Shown one piece after another: positions 1 through 8,199 of a stretch of 64,000 nucleotides of DNA. Below the pieces are notes generated by a model. The model was given only the letters and a program-made list of their open reading frames with translations. It had not been told where the DNA came from and did no database searches. Position 1 is the first letter of the stretch, and each line of letters starts with the position of its first letter. Made by a program: the position numbers and the translations under genes. The DNA comes from Rathayibacter sp. VKM Ac-2856 (lineage in GTDB: Bacteria > Actinomycetota > Actinomycetes > Actinomycetales > Microbacteriaceae): NCBI RefSeq assembly GCF_013205055.1, contig NZ_JABMLF010000004.1:186001-250000 (forward strand). The letters run 5' to 3'.

Positions 1-675
1 GCCGCCGAGACGAAGCGCCGCGTCGCGGAGCTGCTCGAGCGCGTCGGCCTCAGCGACCGCGCCCGCTACTACCCGCACCAGCTCTCCGGCGGCCAGCGCC
101 AGCGCGTCGGGATCGCCCGCGCCCTCGCGCTGCGGCCCTCGGTCCTGCTCTCGGACGAGGCCACCTCGGGCCTGGACCCCGCCTCGACCACCGCGATCAC
201 CACGCTCCTGAAGGAGCTGCGCGACGACCTCGGCCTGTCGATCCTCTTCATCACGCACGAGATGGAGACGGTCCGCCAGGTCGCCGACTCCGTCGCGCGC
301 CTCGATCACGGCCGCATCGTGGAGTCGGGACGCCTCGTCGATCTGCTGCGCGACGCCTCCTCGCCGCTCGGCCTCGCGCTGAACCCCGTCCGCCCGTCGG
401 TGCTGCCCGCCGCCGGGCTGGACGAGTGGGTCGTCGGCTACTCCCGCGACGGAGTGCCGGCCGACTGGGTGACGCGGCTGTCCGACGCGGTCGGGCCGGT
501 GGCCCTGCTCGGCGCGGCGATCGAGACGGTCGACGGCCGGGCCGTCGGGCACGCGACGATCGGCCTCGGTCCGGTCGACGAGCACCGGCTCGCGCAGGCG
601 GCCGGGGGACTCGGGCTGTCGGTGCGGCGCGGCGCGGTCCGGTCGGACGCGCTCGTCGAGGAGGCGGCGGCATGA
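1..675 (+). CDS. metN: Methionine ABC transporter ATP-binding protein, C-terminal part
   Basis: ATPase of the D/L-methionine importer; it energises uptake with MetI and MetQ. The 5' end lies outside the window, so only the last 224 residues are present and Walker A is missing. Visible are the ABC signature (LSGGQRQR, about residues 28-35), Walker B ([12 protein letters not shown], about 49-60) and the switch histidine (ITHEME). After about residue 100 comes the C-terminal regulatory extension typical of MetN, which in the E. coli protein binds methionine and inhibits transport. The stop overlaps the metI start (ATGA). Family and role are secure; substrate is inferred from the family and from the metQ neighbour. 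Confidence 0.93.
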   Translation, partial: AAETKRRVAELLERVGLSDRARYYPHQLSGGQRQRVGIARALALRPSVLLSDEATSGLDPASTTAITTLLKELRDDLGLSILFITHEMETVRQVADSVARLDHGRIVESGRLVDLLRDASSPLGLALNPVRPSVLPAAGLDEWVVGYSRDGVPADWVTRLSDAVGPVALLGAAIETVDGRAVGHATIGLGPVDEHRLAQAAGGLGLSVRRGAVRSDALVEEAAA

Positions 676-1412
676 GCGCGCTGCTGGCCGGTTCCCTGCA
701 CCTGGACAACAAGGTCCCGATCGCCGACATCCCCGCGCTCGTGCTGCCCGCGCTCGGCGAGACGCTGATCATGGTCGGCATCGTGATGCTGATCGTCGTC
801 CTCGTCGGCGTCCCGCTCGGCGCCGCCGTGCACAACCTCGCTCCGGGCGGGCTGTTCGAGAGCCGCGCCGCCCACCAGAGCCTCAGCTGGATCATCAGCA
901 TCGGCCGCTCGCTGCCGTTCCTCATCCTGATGGCGTCGATCATGCCGTTCACCCGGCTGATCACCGGCACCAACATCGGGATCGCGGCCGCCGTCGTGCC
1001 GATGTCGATCGCCGGCATCGCCTTCTTCACCCGCATCGTCGAGAACGCGCTGCGCAGCGTGCCGCTCGCGCTGACCCGGGTGGCCCGCGCCTCCGGAGCG
1101 TCGCGGCTGCAGGTGATCCGCACGGCCCAGCTGAGCGAGGCGGTGCCGCAGATCCTCGGCGGTCTCACCATCAACACCATCGCGATGATCGAGTACTCCG
1201 CCATCGCCGGCACGATCGGCGCCGGCGGCATCGGCTACGTCGCCGTGACCTACGGCTACCAGCGGTTCGACACCACCGTGATGCTCGCGACGATCGTCAT
1301 CCTCGTCGCGACCGTCGCCCTCGTGCAGCTCACCGGCGACGCCCTGGTCCGCGCGACCACGCCGAGCGCCTCGCGCTCGCGCCGCACGCCGCGCGTCGCC
1401 GTCGCGGTCTAG
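672..1412 (+). CDS. metI: Methionine ABC transporter permease
   Basis: Membrane channel of the methionine importer, 246 residues, a usual length for MetI plus a short basic tail. Hydrophobic helices lie at about residues 26-55, 72-97, 103-120 and 192-220. The EAA-type coupling loop is near residues 139-150 ([11 protein letters not shown]) and would dock on MetN. The ATG sits in an ATGA overlap with the metN stop, which argues for coupled translation. The arginine/serine-rich tail after residue 232 is unremarkable. Confidence 0.93.
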   Translation: MSALLAGSLHLDNKVPIADIPALVLPALGETLIMVGIVMLIVVLVGVPLGAAVHNLAPGGLFESRAAHQSLSWIISIGRSLPFLILMASIMPFTRLITGTNIGIAAAVVPMSIAGIAFFTRIVENALRSVPLALTRVARASGASRLQVIRTAQLSEAVPQILGGLTINTIAMIEYSAIAGTIGAGGIGYVAVTYGYQRFDTTVMLATIVILVATVALVQLTGDALVRATTPSASRSRRTPRVAVAV

Positions 1413-1506
1413 CCGCACCTCCCCCCTGATCCCGCCCCGGGCCCTCCGCCCGGGCGTCCCTCCCGCGCGCCGCGCTCCGGCCCGCGACCGCTCGAAAGGC
1501 ACTGCC

Positions 1507-2460
1507 ATGTCCACTGAGAATCACGGCCCTGAGAACGTCGGCCCCGACAAGTCCGGCACCGGGAACCCCGGCACCGCCGGCACCGAGGACCTCGGCTTCA
1601 CCCTGAAGAAGAAGCGCCGCTGGCCCTGGATCGCCGGTGCCGCCGTCGCCGTGGTCGGCATCGGCGCGGTCGTCGCCGTCCCGCTGCTCGCGCCCGCCGT
1701 CTCCGCGAACGAGCAGGAGGGCGCGACCCTCTACGTCGCGACCGCCGAGGGCAACGCGTCGGAGCAGGCGCTGGTCCAGTTCGTGGCGGACGAGGTCGCG
1801 CCGCGCTACGGCATCACCGTCGCCTTCAAGGGACTCTCGGACAGCAACACGATCAACCGCGCCGTGAGCGAGGGCGAGGTCGCCGCGACGGTGTACCAGC
1901 ACAAGCTCTGGCTCGGCCAGGTGCTCGAGGCCAACCCCGACTTCGAGGAGGAGGCGGCGACCCCCGTCTTCCGCTGGGGCTTCGGCCTCTGGAGCGACAA
2001 GTACGGCGACGTCTCCGAGATCCCCGACGGCGGCACGATCTCGCTCTACTCCGACCCGGCGAACGAGGCCCAGGGCCTCTGGCTGCTGCAGTCGGCCGGC
2101 CTGATCACGCTGAAGGAGGGGACGGAGCCGGGCACCGCGACCCAGGACGACATCGCGTCCAACCCGAAGAACCTGAAGTTCACGCTGCTCGACTTCGCCG
2201 CCCAGTCGCGCGCGCTGCCGGACCTCGACGCGGCCGTCGGCTACACCGAGTACTACCTCGCCGCCGGCATCCCGATCGAGAAGCAGATCTTCGCGCCGCA
2301 GGCCCCCGACGACTTCGCCGGCCAGCTCACCATCGGCTCGAAGTACAAGGACACCCCCAACATCGAGAAGCTGGTCGCCGCCTTCCAGGACCCGGCGGTG
2401 CAGGAGTTCCTCGCCACCGACGAGACGGTGAAGGGCATCCTGCTGCCGATCGAGGGCTGA
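1507..2460 (+). CDS. metQ: MetQ/NlpA-family methionine-binding protein with N-terminal membrane anchor
   Basis: Extracytoplasmic binding protein of the methionine importer, 317 residues. The NlpA/MetQ fold starts near residue 75 (TLYVATAEGNASEQ), and the middle has the family stretch VAATVYQHKLWL. Residues 1-36 are polar and are followed by a basic KKKRR and one hydrophobic segment at about 40-61. There is no lipobox cysteine, so the protein looks like a signal-anchor rather than the usual lipoprotein. A 94-bp gap separates it from metI. A GAAAGG-type ribosome site lies just before the ATG. Substrate is inferred from the family. Confidence 0.9.
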   Translation: MSTENHGPENVGPDKSGTGNPGTAGTEDLGFTLKKKRRWPWIAGAAVAVVGIGAVVAVPLLAPAVSANEQEGATLYVATAEGNASEQALVQFVADEVAPRYGITVAFKGLSDSNTINRAVSEGEVAATVYQHKLWLGQVLEANPDFEEEAATPVFRWGFGLWSDKYGDVSEIPDGGTISLYSDPANEAQGLWLLQSAGLITLKEGTEPGTATQDDIASNPKNLKFTLLDFAAQSRALPDLDAAVGYTEYYLAAGIPIEKQIFAPQAPDDFAGQLTIGSKYKDTPNIEKLVAAFQDPAVQEFLATDETVKGILLPIEG

Positions 2461-2508
2461 CCCGCGGCGGGCGGCGGCGGTCCTGCGGCGCCGCGGCCTC
2501 GGTGCGCC

Positions 2509-2578
2509 GCAGAACATCAGCCGAGAGCCCCCCTCATCCCCCATCAGCGATGAGACCGCCTCCCAGCTGATGTGCTGC
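2509..2578. repeat. ACATCAGC-family intergenic hairpin, copy 1
   Basis: Imperfect palindrome with outer arms around GAACATCAGC and GCTGATGT and an inner arm pair CTCATC/GATGAG. It lies 50 bases behind the metQ stop. The same layout recurs at 43492-43570 and 52228-52297, and a close relative at 52307-52381. It may act as a 3' end or a REP-like element. Confidence 0.7.
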
Positions 2579-2600
2579 GCGGCCTCCTCGCCGCCGCCCT

Positions 2601-3105
2601 CCCGCCTCCCCACCTCCGGCACGCGAAACCACCCCCGGCACGCCGAAACCGACCGATCCGGCGAGCCCGACTCGGAATCACGAGCCGAACATCCCCCCAT
2701 CGGCCGCGCCCCGCACCTCCGGCACGCGAAACCACCCCTGGCACGTCGAAACCCGCCGATCCGGCGAGCCCGACCCGGAATCACGAGCCGAACATCCCCC
2801 CATCGGCCGCACCGCGTGACTCCGGCACGCGAAACCACACCCGGCACGCCGAAACCGACCGATCCAGCGAGCCCGACCGGGATTCACGAGCCGAAGATCT
2901 CCCATCGGCCGCACCCCGCACCTCCGGCACCCGAAACCACTTCCGGCACGTCGAATCGGGCCGATCCAGCGAGCCCGACCCGATTCCGCGAGCCCGACAT
3001 CACCCACCGGCCGCACCCCGCACCTCCGGCACGCGAAACCACCTCCGGCACACCGAAACCAGCCGATCCGGCGAGCCGGAGCCGATTCCGCGAGCCGGAG
3101 GCTAC
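2601..3105. repeat. Tandem array of five ~103-bp units
   Basis: The marker TCCGGCACGCGAAACC (one copy has a base change) begins at 2615, 2718, 2821, 2923 and 3025, giving periods of 103, 103, 102 and 102. Units also share GATCCGGCGAGCCCGA and CATCGGCCGCACC-like blocks, each with point differences. No credible protein is encoded. The array fills most of the gap between metQ and the oxidoreductase gene, and I recognise no known element. Confidence 0.85.
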
Positions 3106-3177
3106 TCCGCCGGGCACCCCGTCGCCCGATCGCGCCGCCGCGGGAACACGGAGGGCGCCGCCCGCGTTGGCTCTCTC

Positions 3178-4185
3178 ATGACCGTTCCCCTCTCGATCCT
3201 CGACCTCGCCCCCATCGCTCCCGGAGAGACCGCGCGCGACAGCTTCGCCGCCTCCGTCGCTCTGGCGCAGCAGGCCGAGCGGAGCGGATACCGGCGGGTC
3301 TGGTACGCCGAGCACCACAACATGGCCTCGATCGCGTCGAGCGCGACGTCCGTGCTGATCGCCCACGTCGCCTCGCAGACCTCGACCATCCGCCTCGGCT
3401 CCGGCGGCGTCATGCTGCCCAACCACTCCCCCCTCACCATCGCGGAGCAGTTCGGCACCCTCGAGACCCTGCACCCCGGCCGCATCGACCTCGGCCTCGG
3501 CCGCGCCCCCGGCAGCGACCAGGCCACCTTCCGCGCCCTGCGCCGCGAGCACGACTCGTCCGAGCGCTTCCCGCAGGACGTCGTCGAGCTGCAGGGCTTC
3601 CTCGCCGGCGAGTCCCGCATCCCCGGCGTCAGCGCGACGCCCGGCGCCGGCACCCGCGTCCCCCTCTACATCCTCGGCTCGTCGCTGTTCGGCGCCCAGC
3701 TGGCCGCGGCCCTCGGCCTGCCCTACGCCTTCGCCTCGCACTTCGCGCCCGACGCGCTGCACCAGGCCGTCGCCGAGTACCGCCGCGGATTCCGCCCCTC
3801 CGAGCAGCTCGACGCCCCCTACGTGATCGCCGGAGTGAACGCCATCGCGGCCGACACCGCCGAGGACGCGGAGGAGCAGTTCGCGCAGATGAAGCGCGCC
3901 CGCCTGATGATGCTGCTGCGCCAGAGCGGCCAGATCCCCGTCGACCAGCAGTTCTCCGAGGAGGAGCTCGACCACCTGCTGAGCGCCCCCGTCGGCGCGC
4001 ACGTCGCGAGCATGACGCACTACACCGGCGTCGGCACGGGCGAGCAGGTCGCGGAGTACGTCGCCGACTTCGCCCGCACCGCGGACGCCGACGAGGTCAT
4101 CGTCGCCCACGCCTCGCTCGCGACGCCCGCCCGCCTCCGGTCGGTCGCGCTCCTGGCGGAGGCCCACGCGCTCGTCGCGGCGTAG
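3178..4185 (+). CDS. LLM-class flavin-dependent oxidoreductase (MsnO8-like)
   Basis: Luciferase-like monooxygenase of 335 residues, cytosolic, using reduced flavin (FMN or F420 cannot be told apart). Family marks are LSILDLAPI at the N-terminus, WYAEHHN near residue 41, the stretch [14 protein letters not shown] near 73, and [16 protein letters not shown] near 100. The ATG is the first start that gives the conserved N-terminus; a longer reading frame upstream runs through the tandem repeat array and is not real. It stands alone between two repeat arrays, so its substrate cannot be read from context. Confidence 0.85.
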   Translation: MTVPLSILDLAPIAPGETARDSFAASVALAQQAERSGYRRVWYAEHHNMASIASSATSVLIAHVASQTSTIRLGSGGVMLPNHSPLTIAEQFGTLETLHPGRIDLGLGRAPGSDQATFRALRREHDSSERFPQDVVELQGFLAGESRIPGVSATPGAGTRVPLYILGSSLFGAQLAAALGLPYAFASHFAPDALHQAVAEYRRGFRPSEQLDAPYVIAGVNAIAADTAEDAEEQFAQMKRARLMMLLRQSGQIPVDQQFSEEELDHLLSAPVGAHVASMTHYTGVGTGEQVAEYVADFARTADADEVIVAHASLATPARLRSVALLAEAHALVAA

Positions 4186-4271
4186 CCCCCCCCCCCGCCC
4201 TGGTCCTGCGGAGGTCCACCCACGCTGCGTCCTCCCACGCCGCGTCCACCCGCGCCGCGTCCACCCGATCC

Positions 4272-5179
4272 TCGTCCGATGTGCAGGCGATCCCAGCCAC
4301 GCCGCACTGAGCCCCACCCGGCGCGCACTCCCCGAGCCGGATCGCCTGCACATCAGACCGCCACCCCCACGGCGCCCCACCACCCGGTCCGATCTGCAGG
4401 TGATCCCGCGCACAACGCGCTGAACGCCACCCGGCACGCGCTCCCCGAGCCGGATCGCCTGCACATCAGACCGCCACCGCCACTGCGCGCGGCCACCCGG
4501 TCCGATCTGCAGGTGATGGCGAGCACAACACGCTGAGCCCGACCCGGTAGGCGTTCCTCATGCCGGATCACCTGCACAACAGACCGCTACCCCCGCAACA
4601 AACAGCCACCGGGTCCGATCTGCAGGCGATCGCGCCCACAACGCGCCGAGCCCCACCCGGCACGCACTCCCCCCTCCAGATCACCTGCACAACAGACCGC
4701 GGCCCCGACGGCACCCGGTCCCCCGGTCCGATCTGCAGGCGATTTCGCGCATGACACGCTGAGCCCCGCCCGGTACGCGCTACTCGTGCCGGATCACCTG
4801 CACAACGGACCGCCACCCGCACGACGCGCAGCCGCCCCGGTCCGATCTGCAGGCGATGGTGCACATAACGCGCTGAGCACCACCCGGCAGGCATTGCTCA
4901 GGCCGGATCGCCTGCAGATCGGACGGGGATCGATCGGACTGCCGCCGCACGATGCGTGGCCACCCGGTGCGATCTGCAGGCGATGGTGCACATAACGCGC
5001 TGAGCACCACCCGGCAGGCATTGCTCAGGCCGGATCACCTGCAGATCGGACGGGATCGGCCGGACTGCCACCGCACGACGCGCGGCCACCCGGTGCGATC
5101 TGCAGGTGATCCCGCGCACAACGCGCCGGCGCCCACCCGGCAGGCGCTACCCGCGCCGGATCGCCTGCACAACGGACCG
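4272..5179. repeat. Array A: eight ~113-127-bp units, each an inverted repeat (TCCGATCTGCAGG family)
   Basis: Forward elements TCCGATCTGCAGGYGAT (first copy GATGTGCAGG, last two TGCGAT) begin at 4275, 4388, 4501, 4614, 4727, 4841, 4968 and 5094. Each is followed about 60 bases later by its inverted partner, CCGGATCRCCTGCACA or CCGGATCRCCTGCAGATC. The period is 113 for four steps, then 114, 127 and 126. The unit interior carries GCGCACAACGCGCTGAGC and CACCCGGCACGC-like stretches. No protein is encoded. A second array of the same family is at 30352-30973. Confidence 0.9.
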
Positions 5180-5287
5180 TCGCCCTGCAGAACCGACCGG
5201 TGAGCGTCGGATCGGCGCCACGCGGAATGGCGGGACCGCGCCGGCGGTTGCACCGGTGGGCTCCGACACGCCCGATGGAGGCTCCCC

Positions 5288-5953
5288 GTGCAGATCGTGG
5301 ACTGGCTGTTCGACGCGCAGATCGTGATCGGCGACCAGACGGTGCTCTGGCGCGAGGTGATCGGCAACGTCTTCGGGCTGCTCAGCGCCCTCGGCGGCAT
5401 GCGGCGCAAGGTCTGGGCGTGGCCCGTCGGCCTCGTCGGCAACGCGCTGCTCTTCACCGTGTTCATGGGCGCGCTGTTCGACACCCCGAACCCGGTGAAC
5501 CTGCTCGGCCAGGCCGGCCGCCAGATCATGTTCATCATCGTCAGCATCTACGGCTGGTACCGCTGGACGCACCGCCCCAGCGACGAGACGACGCTGATCT
5601 CGCCGCGCTGGGCCTCCTGGCGCACCCGCGGCCTGCTGGTGCTCGGCATGGTCGGCGGCACCGCGATCCTGACCCCGGTGTTCCGCGCGCTCGGCTCCTA
5701 CGAGCCGGTCTGGAGCGACGCCTGGATCTTCGTCGGCTCGCTCCTCGCGACCTACGGCATGGCCAAGGGCTGGGTCGAGTTCTGGCTGATCTGGGTGGCG
5801 GTCGACATCGTCGGCGTGCCGCTGCTGTTCTCGGCCGGCTACTACGCGTCCGGCCTGATGTACGTCTTCTACGGCGCCTTCACCCTGCTCGGCTTCTTCG
5901 TCTGGATGAAGGAGGGGCGCCGCCCGTCGGCCGCCCCGGTCACGGTCGGCTGA
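5288..5953 (+). CDS. pnuC: PnuC-type nicotinamide riboside/mononucleotide transporter
   Basis: Membrane facilitator for an NAD precursor, 221 residues with about seven hydrophobic helices. Family features are the early WREVIGNVFGLLSALGGMRRKVWAWPVGLVGN region, positively charged loops, and the later MAKGWVEFWLIWVAVDIVG stretch (W-x-x-W-x-x-D). Start is GTG at 5288 with GGAGG six bases before it. Nicotinamide riboside is the usual substrate, and uptake normally depends on a cytosolic kinase that is not in this window. No riboswitch was recognised upstream. Confidence 0.9.
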   Translation: MQIVDWLFDAQIVIGDQTVLWREVIGNVFGLLSALGGMRRKVWAWPVGLVGNALLFTVFMGALFDTPNPVNLLGQAGRQIMFIIVSIYGWYRWTHRPSDETTLISPRWASWRTRGLLVLGMVGGTAILTPVFRALGSYEPVWSDAWIFVGSLLATYGMAKGWVEFWLIWVAVDIVGVPLLFSAGYYASGLMYVFYGAFTLLGFFVWMKEGRRPSAAPVTVG

Positions 5954-5971
5954 CCCGGCCTCGCACCGCGC

Positions 5972-6069
5972 GATCCTTGACGAACGGTCGCCCGAACCGC
6001 TGAGGCGTCCCGCGATCCGTCACGATCGGTCGCCCGAGCCGCGCGGACACCGCCGTTCGTGACGGATCG
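5972..6069. repeat. ATCCGTCACGAACGG-family palindromic cluster, copy 1
   Basis: Two direct half-elements (GATCCTTGACGAACGGTCGC at 5972 and GATCCGTCACGATCGGTCGC at 6014) are followed by the inverted form GCCGTTCGTGACGGATCG at 6052-6069. The third pairs with either of the first two to give a stem. It lies directly behind pnuC. A perfect 20-bp stem of the same sequence family is at 11413-11465. Confidence 0.75.
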
Positions 6070-6117
6070 ATGGCGCCCGACGTCGCGCATACGGTACCTA
6101 GGGAGTTGGATCGAGGC

Positions 6118-6294
6118 ATGAGGACCACTATGAATCCCCGGACCGCATTCGTGCTCGCCGCGCTCTGGGCTGCGCTCGCCGCCTGGGGCGCGGCGAGCGG
6201 CAGCACCCCGTTCCTAATCGGCGGGCTCGTCATGGCTGCCGCGTTCGCCCTTCTCGCCGTTGTCTTGCGTCGACGGGCACACCGCCGACGCTGA
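6118..6294 (+). CDS. 58-residue membrane protein, paralogue of the one at 7284
   Basis: Unknown function. One or two hydrophobic stretches (AFVLAALWAALAAWGAASG, then FLIGGLVMAAAFALLAVV) and an arginine-rich cytosolic tail RRRAHRRR. It matches the protein at 7284-7460 in length, in the start of the first helix (AFVLAALW), in a WG-x-A-x-G turn, in an F-x-IGG turn and in the basic tail, so the two are paralogues. An internal ATG at 6130 with AGGA before it is an alternative start. By position the two small proteins bracket the secreted protein at 6769 and could be immunity or partner proteins, but that is inference. Confidence 0.65.
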   Translation: MRTTMNPRTAFVLAALWAALAAWGAASGSTPFLIGGLVMAAAFALLAVVLRRRAHRRR

Positions 6295-6768
6295 TCGCTC
6301 ACGAAAAGTTGCCTCCACAGCGCGGAGCGCGTTGTCGCGTGGAGCCGGCTGAGTCAACGCAGGAGCTACCGGCCAGTCTCCGCGACCGATTCTGCTTTCT
6401 GCACTCGATCAAAATCGAGTCGTATCTCATTCACTTCGCTTCGCCGCCCGAGCCGGGCGGTCGGCGCCGGCCCGGCGCTCATTTCGCACCAGCCCACCGT
6501 CGGCGTCAGCTAACCGCATTAATCGACCGATTCGACCAAAATTCCTGCGCAGACCGCCTCAGACACTCGATTCGGCGCCATTTTAACCCTGCATCGACTT
6601 CTACCTCTAGCTTGGGCTCGAACGAGAAATCGGCGGCGGTAGCCAGTCGATCTCTTGTCATCGCCGTCCGGAAAGCATCGGACTTTCGATCGATTATGAC
6701 CGCCTGCAAAACCGATCCCTTCGCCGCTACCACAGATTGTGGAGCGTCATTCACAACGGAGTGATCAA
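6295..6768. other. 474-bp low-GC gap with no convincing gene
   Basis: The base composition drops clearly below the surroundings from about 6380, with words such as AAAATCGAGTCG and AATTCCTGC that are rare elsewhere in the window. Open frames here have no plausible start or family. It probably holds the promoter and leader of the gene at 6769, or a decayed gene. I could not place a firm -35/-10 pair. Confidence 0.5.
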
Positions 6769-7287
6769 GTGGAAAAATTTGCACGAATAACAAAGTTGGC
6801 TCTTCTCTCCATCCTTCTGCTGACACCCCTAGCGGTAGCCGGGCCAGCAGAGGCAGCGTCGATCAATTCGAGATCAAGCACTGCCCATACAGACATGCCC
6901 TCGGCTTCCACGACACAATCGCCTGGTTTGGCGCGCGTGGGGACGAGAAGGGTGGACGAAGGAGGGACCACCATTCGCGTCTGCTCGCCGAAAAAGTGCG
7001 TGACGGCGCCTGCTAGTTCGTTCTGCCCTGTAAGCAGGAGCGGATGCGGCATTCTGAAGTTCACCCCGAACTCGGGTTACTGTTCTCCGTCGGTTGGGTG
7101 CGTCACGATCGCGGGAAAGAACTACACCATGGTAGGTGACATCGTGTCTGCGAGTCAGCGCAGCGCAATTGGCGCATGTCTGGCATCCCTCGGTCTCACC
7201 GCCGCTTCCGCCTCAGCGGGCGGGCCCGTCGGCTGGGCGATAGCTGGACTGGCTGTCACCGCGTGGGGGTGCTCGACAATCTCATGA
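6769..7287 (+). CDS. Secreted cysteine-rich protein, bacteriocin-like candidate
   Basis: Unrecognised 172-residue protein. It starts at GTG with GGAG eight bases before it. Residues 1-29 form a classical signal peptide (basic start, ALLSILLLTPLAV core, PAEA cleavage site). The mature part has eight cysteines, an even number that suits disulfides: CSPKKC, FC, GCG, YC, GC, then GAC and WGC in a small-residue, glycine/alanine-rich hydrophobic C-terminus (LTAASASAGGPVGWAIAGLA). A hydrophobic Gly/Ala-rich end is seen in several pore-forming bacteriocins, but I cannot assign a family. The stop overlaps the next gene (ATGA), so the two are translated together. GC content and codon use differ from neighbours, which suggests transfer. 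Confidence 0.75.
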   Translation: MEKFARITKLALLSILLLTPLAVAGPAEAASINSRSSTAHTDMPSASTTQSPGLARVGTRRVDEGGTTIRVCSPKKCVTAPASSFCPVSRSGCGILKFTPNSGYCSPSVGCVTIAGKNYTMVGDIVSASQRSAIGACLASLGLTAASASAGGPVGWAIAGLAVTAWGCSTIS

Positions 7288-7460
7288 AAACAAACCTGAC
7301 ACCTATCGCCGCTTTTGTTCTCGCAGCTCTATGGGGCTGCTTGATGATTTGGGGCTTTGCCCTCGGCAACGTCGCCTTCAGCATTGGAGGAATGTTGCTA
7401 GCAACCGCATTTACCTTCATCGGCACCGCTCGAGCGCGAGAGGAGCGCAAGCGCTCCTGA
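7284..7460 (+). CDS. 58-residue membrane protein coupled to the secreted protein
   Basis: Small membrane protein with two hydrophobic segments (IAAFVLAALWGCLMIWGFALG and FSIGGMLLATAFTFIG) and a charged tail RAREERKRS. Its ATG lies inside the stop of the upstream secreted protein, which is strong evidence for a working two-gene unit. It is a paralogue of the 58-residue protein at 6118. An immunity role is the natural guess if the upstream product is a bacteriocin; nothing in the sequence proves it. A hairpin terminator follows at 7494. Confidence 0.75.
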   Translation: MKTNLTPIAAFVLAALWGCLMIWGFALGNVAFSIGGMLLATAFTFIGTARAREERKRS

Positions 7461-7493
7461 GGCCTTGCAGGCAGGAGATCCCTGGTCAAAGTG

Positions 7494-7532
7494 AATTGGA
7501 GGGGTGGGCTGACGCGGCCCATCCCTCCAATT
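7494..7532 (+). terminator. Strong hairpin closing the secreted-protein unit
   Basis: AATTGGAGGGGTGGGC pairs with GCCCATCCCTCCAATT around a 7-base loop; 16 pairs with one G-T wobble. No T-run follows, which is common for actinobacterial terminators. It sits between convergent genes. Confidence 0.75.
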
Positions 7533-7569
7533 CGTTGGAGAGCACAAACGACGACATCGTCCACACTGC

Positions 7570-8199
7570 TTAGTGGCCGCGGGCGATCCACTCCTCGCGG
7601 TGGGGCTTCTCGGCGCCGATGGTGGTGGAGTCGCCGTGGCCGGTGCGGACGACGGTGGCGTCCGGGAGGGTCAGCAGGCGGTCGGTGATCGAGTCGATGA
7701 TCGTCGGGAAGGAGCTGTAGGAGCGGCCGGTCGCGCCCGGGCCGCCCTGGAAGAGCGTGTCGCCGGTGAAGACGGTGCCGAGCTCGGCGGCGACGAAGCA
7801 GACCGCGCCGGGGGTGTGCCCGGGCGTGTGCCGCACCTCCAGCTCGGTGCCGCCGACGCGGACGACCCGGCCGTTCTCGAGGGGACCGCTCGGGGCGGAG
7901 TCGGGGTGGACGGCGTCCCAGAGCATCCGGTCCGCCTCGTGCAGCAGCACCGGCGCGCCGGTCGCGGCCCTCAGCGCCTCGACGGCGCCGATGTGGTCGT
8001 CGTGCGCGTGCGTGAGCAGCACCGCGCGGACGGCGCGGTCACCCACGGCCGAGAGGATCGCCCCCGCGTCGTGGGCGGCGTCGATGACCACGCACTCCGC
8101 GTCGTCGCCGACGATCCAGACGTTGTTGTCCACGTCCCAGGTGCCGCCGTCGAGGCTGAAGGTGCCGCTGGTGACGACGTGGTCGATGCGGGCGGCCAT
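7570..8199 (-). CDS. MBL-fold hydrolase, probable S-formylmycothiol hydrolase
   Basis: Metallo-beta-lactamase-fold hydrolase, 209 residues. The metal-binding motif THAHDDHIG is near residue 62, the second histidine lies in HTPGHTPGAV, the aspartate in FTGDTLF and the last histidine in RTGHGDSTTIG, so the two-metal site is complete. The start is in an ATGA overlap with the mycothiol-dependent dehydrogenase, and this gene pair is conserved in mycothiol producers. The likely job is to hydrolyse the thioester made by the dehydrogenase and release formate. That exact reaction is inferred from context. Confidence 0.88.
   Translation of the reverse strand: MAARIDHVVTSGTFSLDGGTWDVDNNVWIVGDDAECVVIDAAHDAGAILSAVGDRAVRAVLLTHAHDDHIGAVEALRAATGAPVLLHEADRMLWDAVHPDSAPSGPLENGRVVRVGGTELEVRHTPGHTPGAVCFVAAELGTVFTGDTLFQGGPGATGRSYSSFPTIIDSITDRLLTLPDATVVRTGHGDSTTIGAEKPHREEWIARGH

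Noticed and set aside
2572-3177. N-terminal extension of the luciferase-like oxidoreductase
   Set aside because: The frame is open only because the 103-bp tandem repeat lacks stops in it; the peptide is Pro/Arg-rich and repeats with the DNA.
4272-5179. CRISPR array
   Set aside because: Units are 113-127 bp and similar throughout, each an inverted repeat; there are no short constant repeats with unique spacers and no cas genes.
5180-5287. Riboswitch before pnuC
   Set aside because: None of the conserved pieces of TPP or NAD-type aptamers could be found.
6309-6764. 151-residue open frame before the secreted protein
   Set aside because: No ribosome site, no family-like sequence, odd composition; treated as noncoding.
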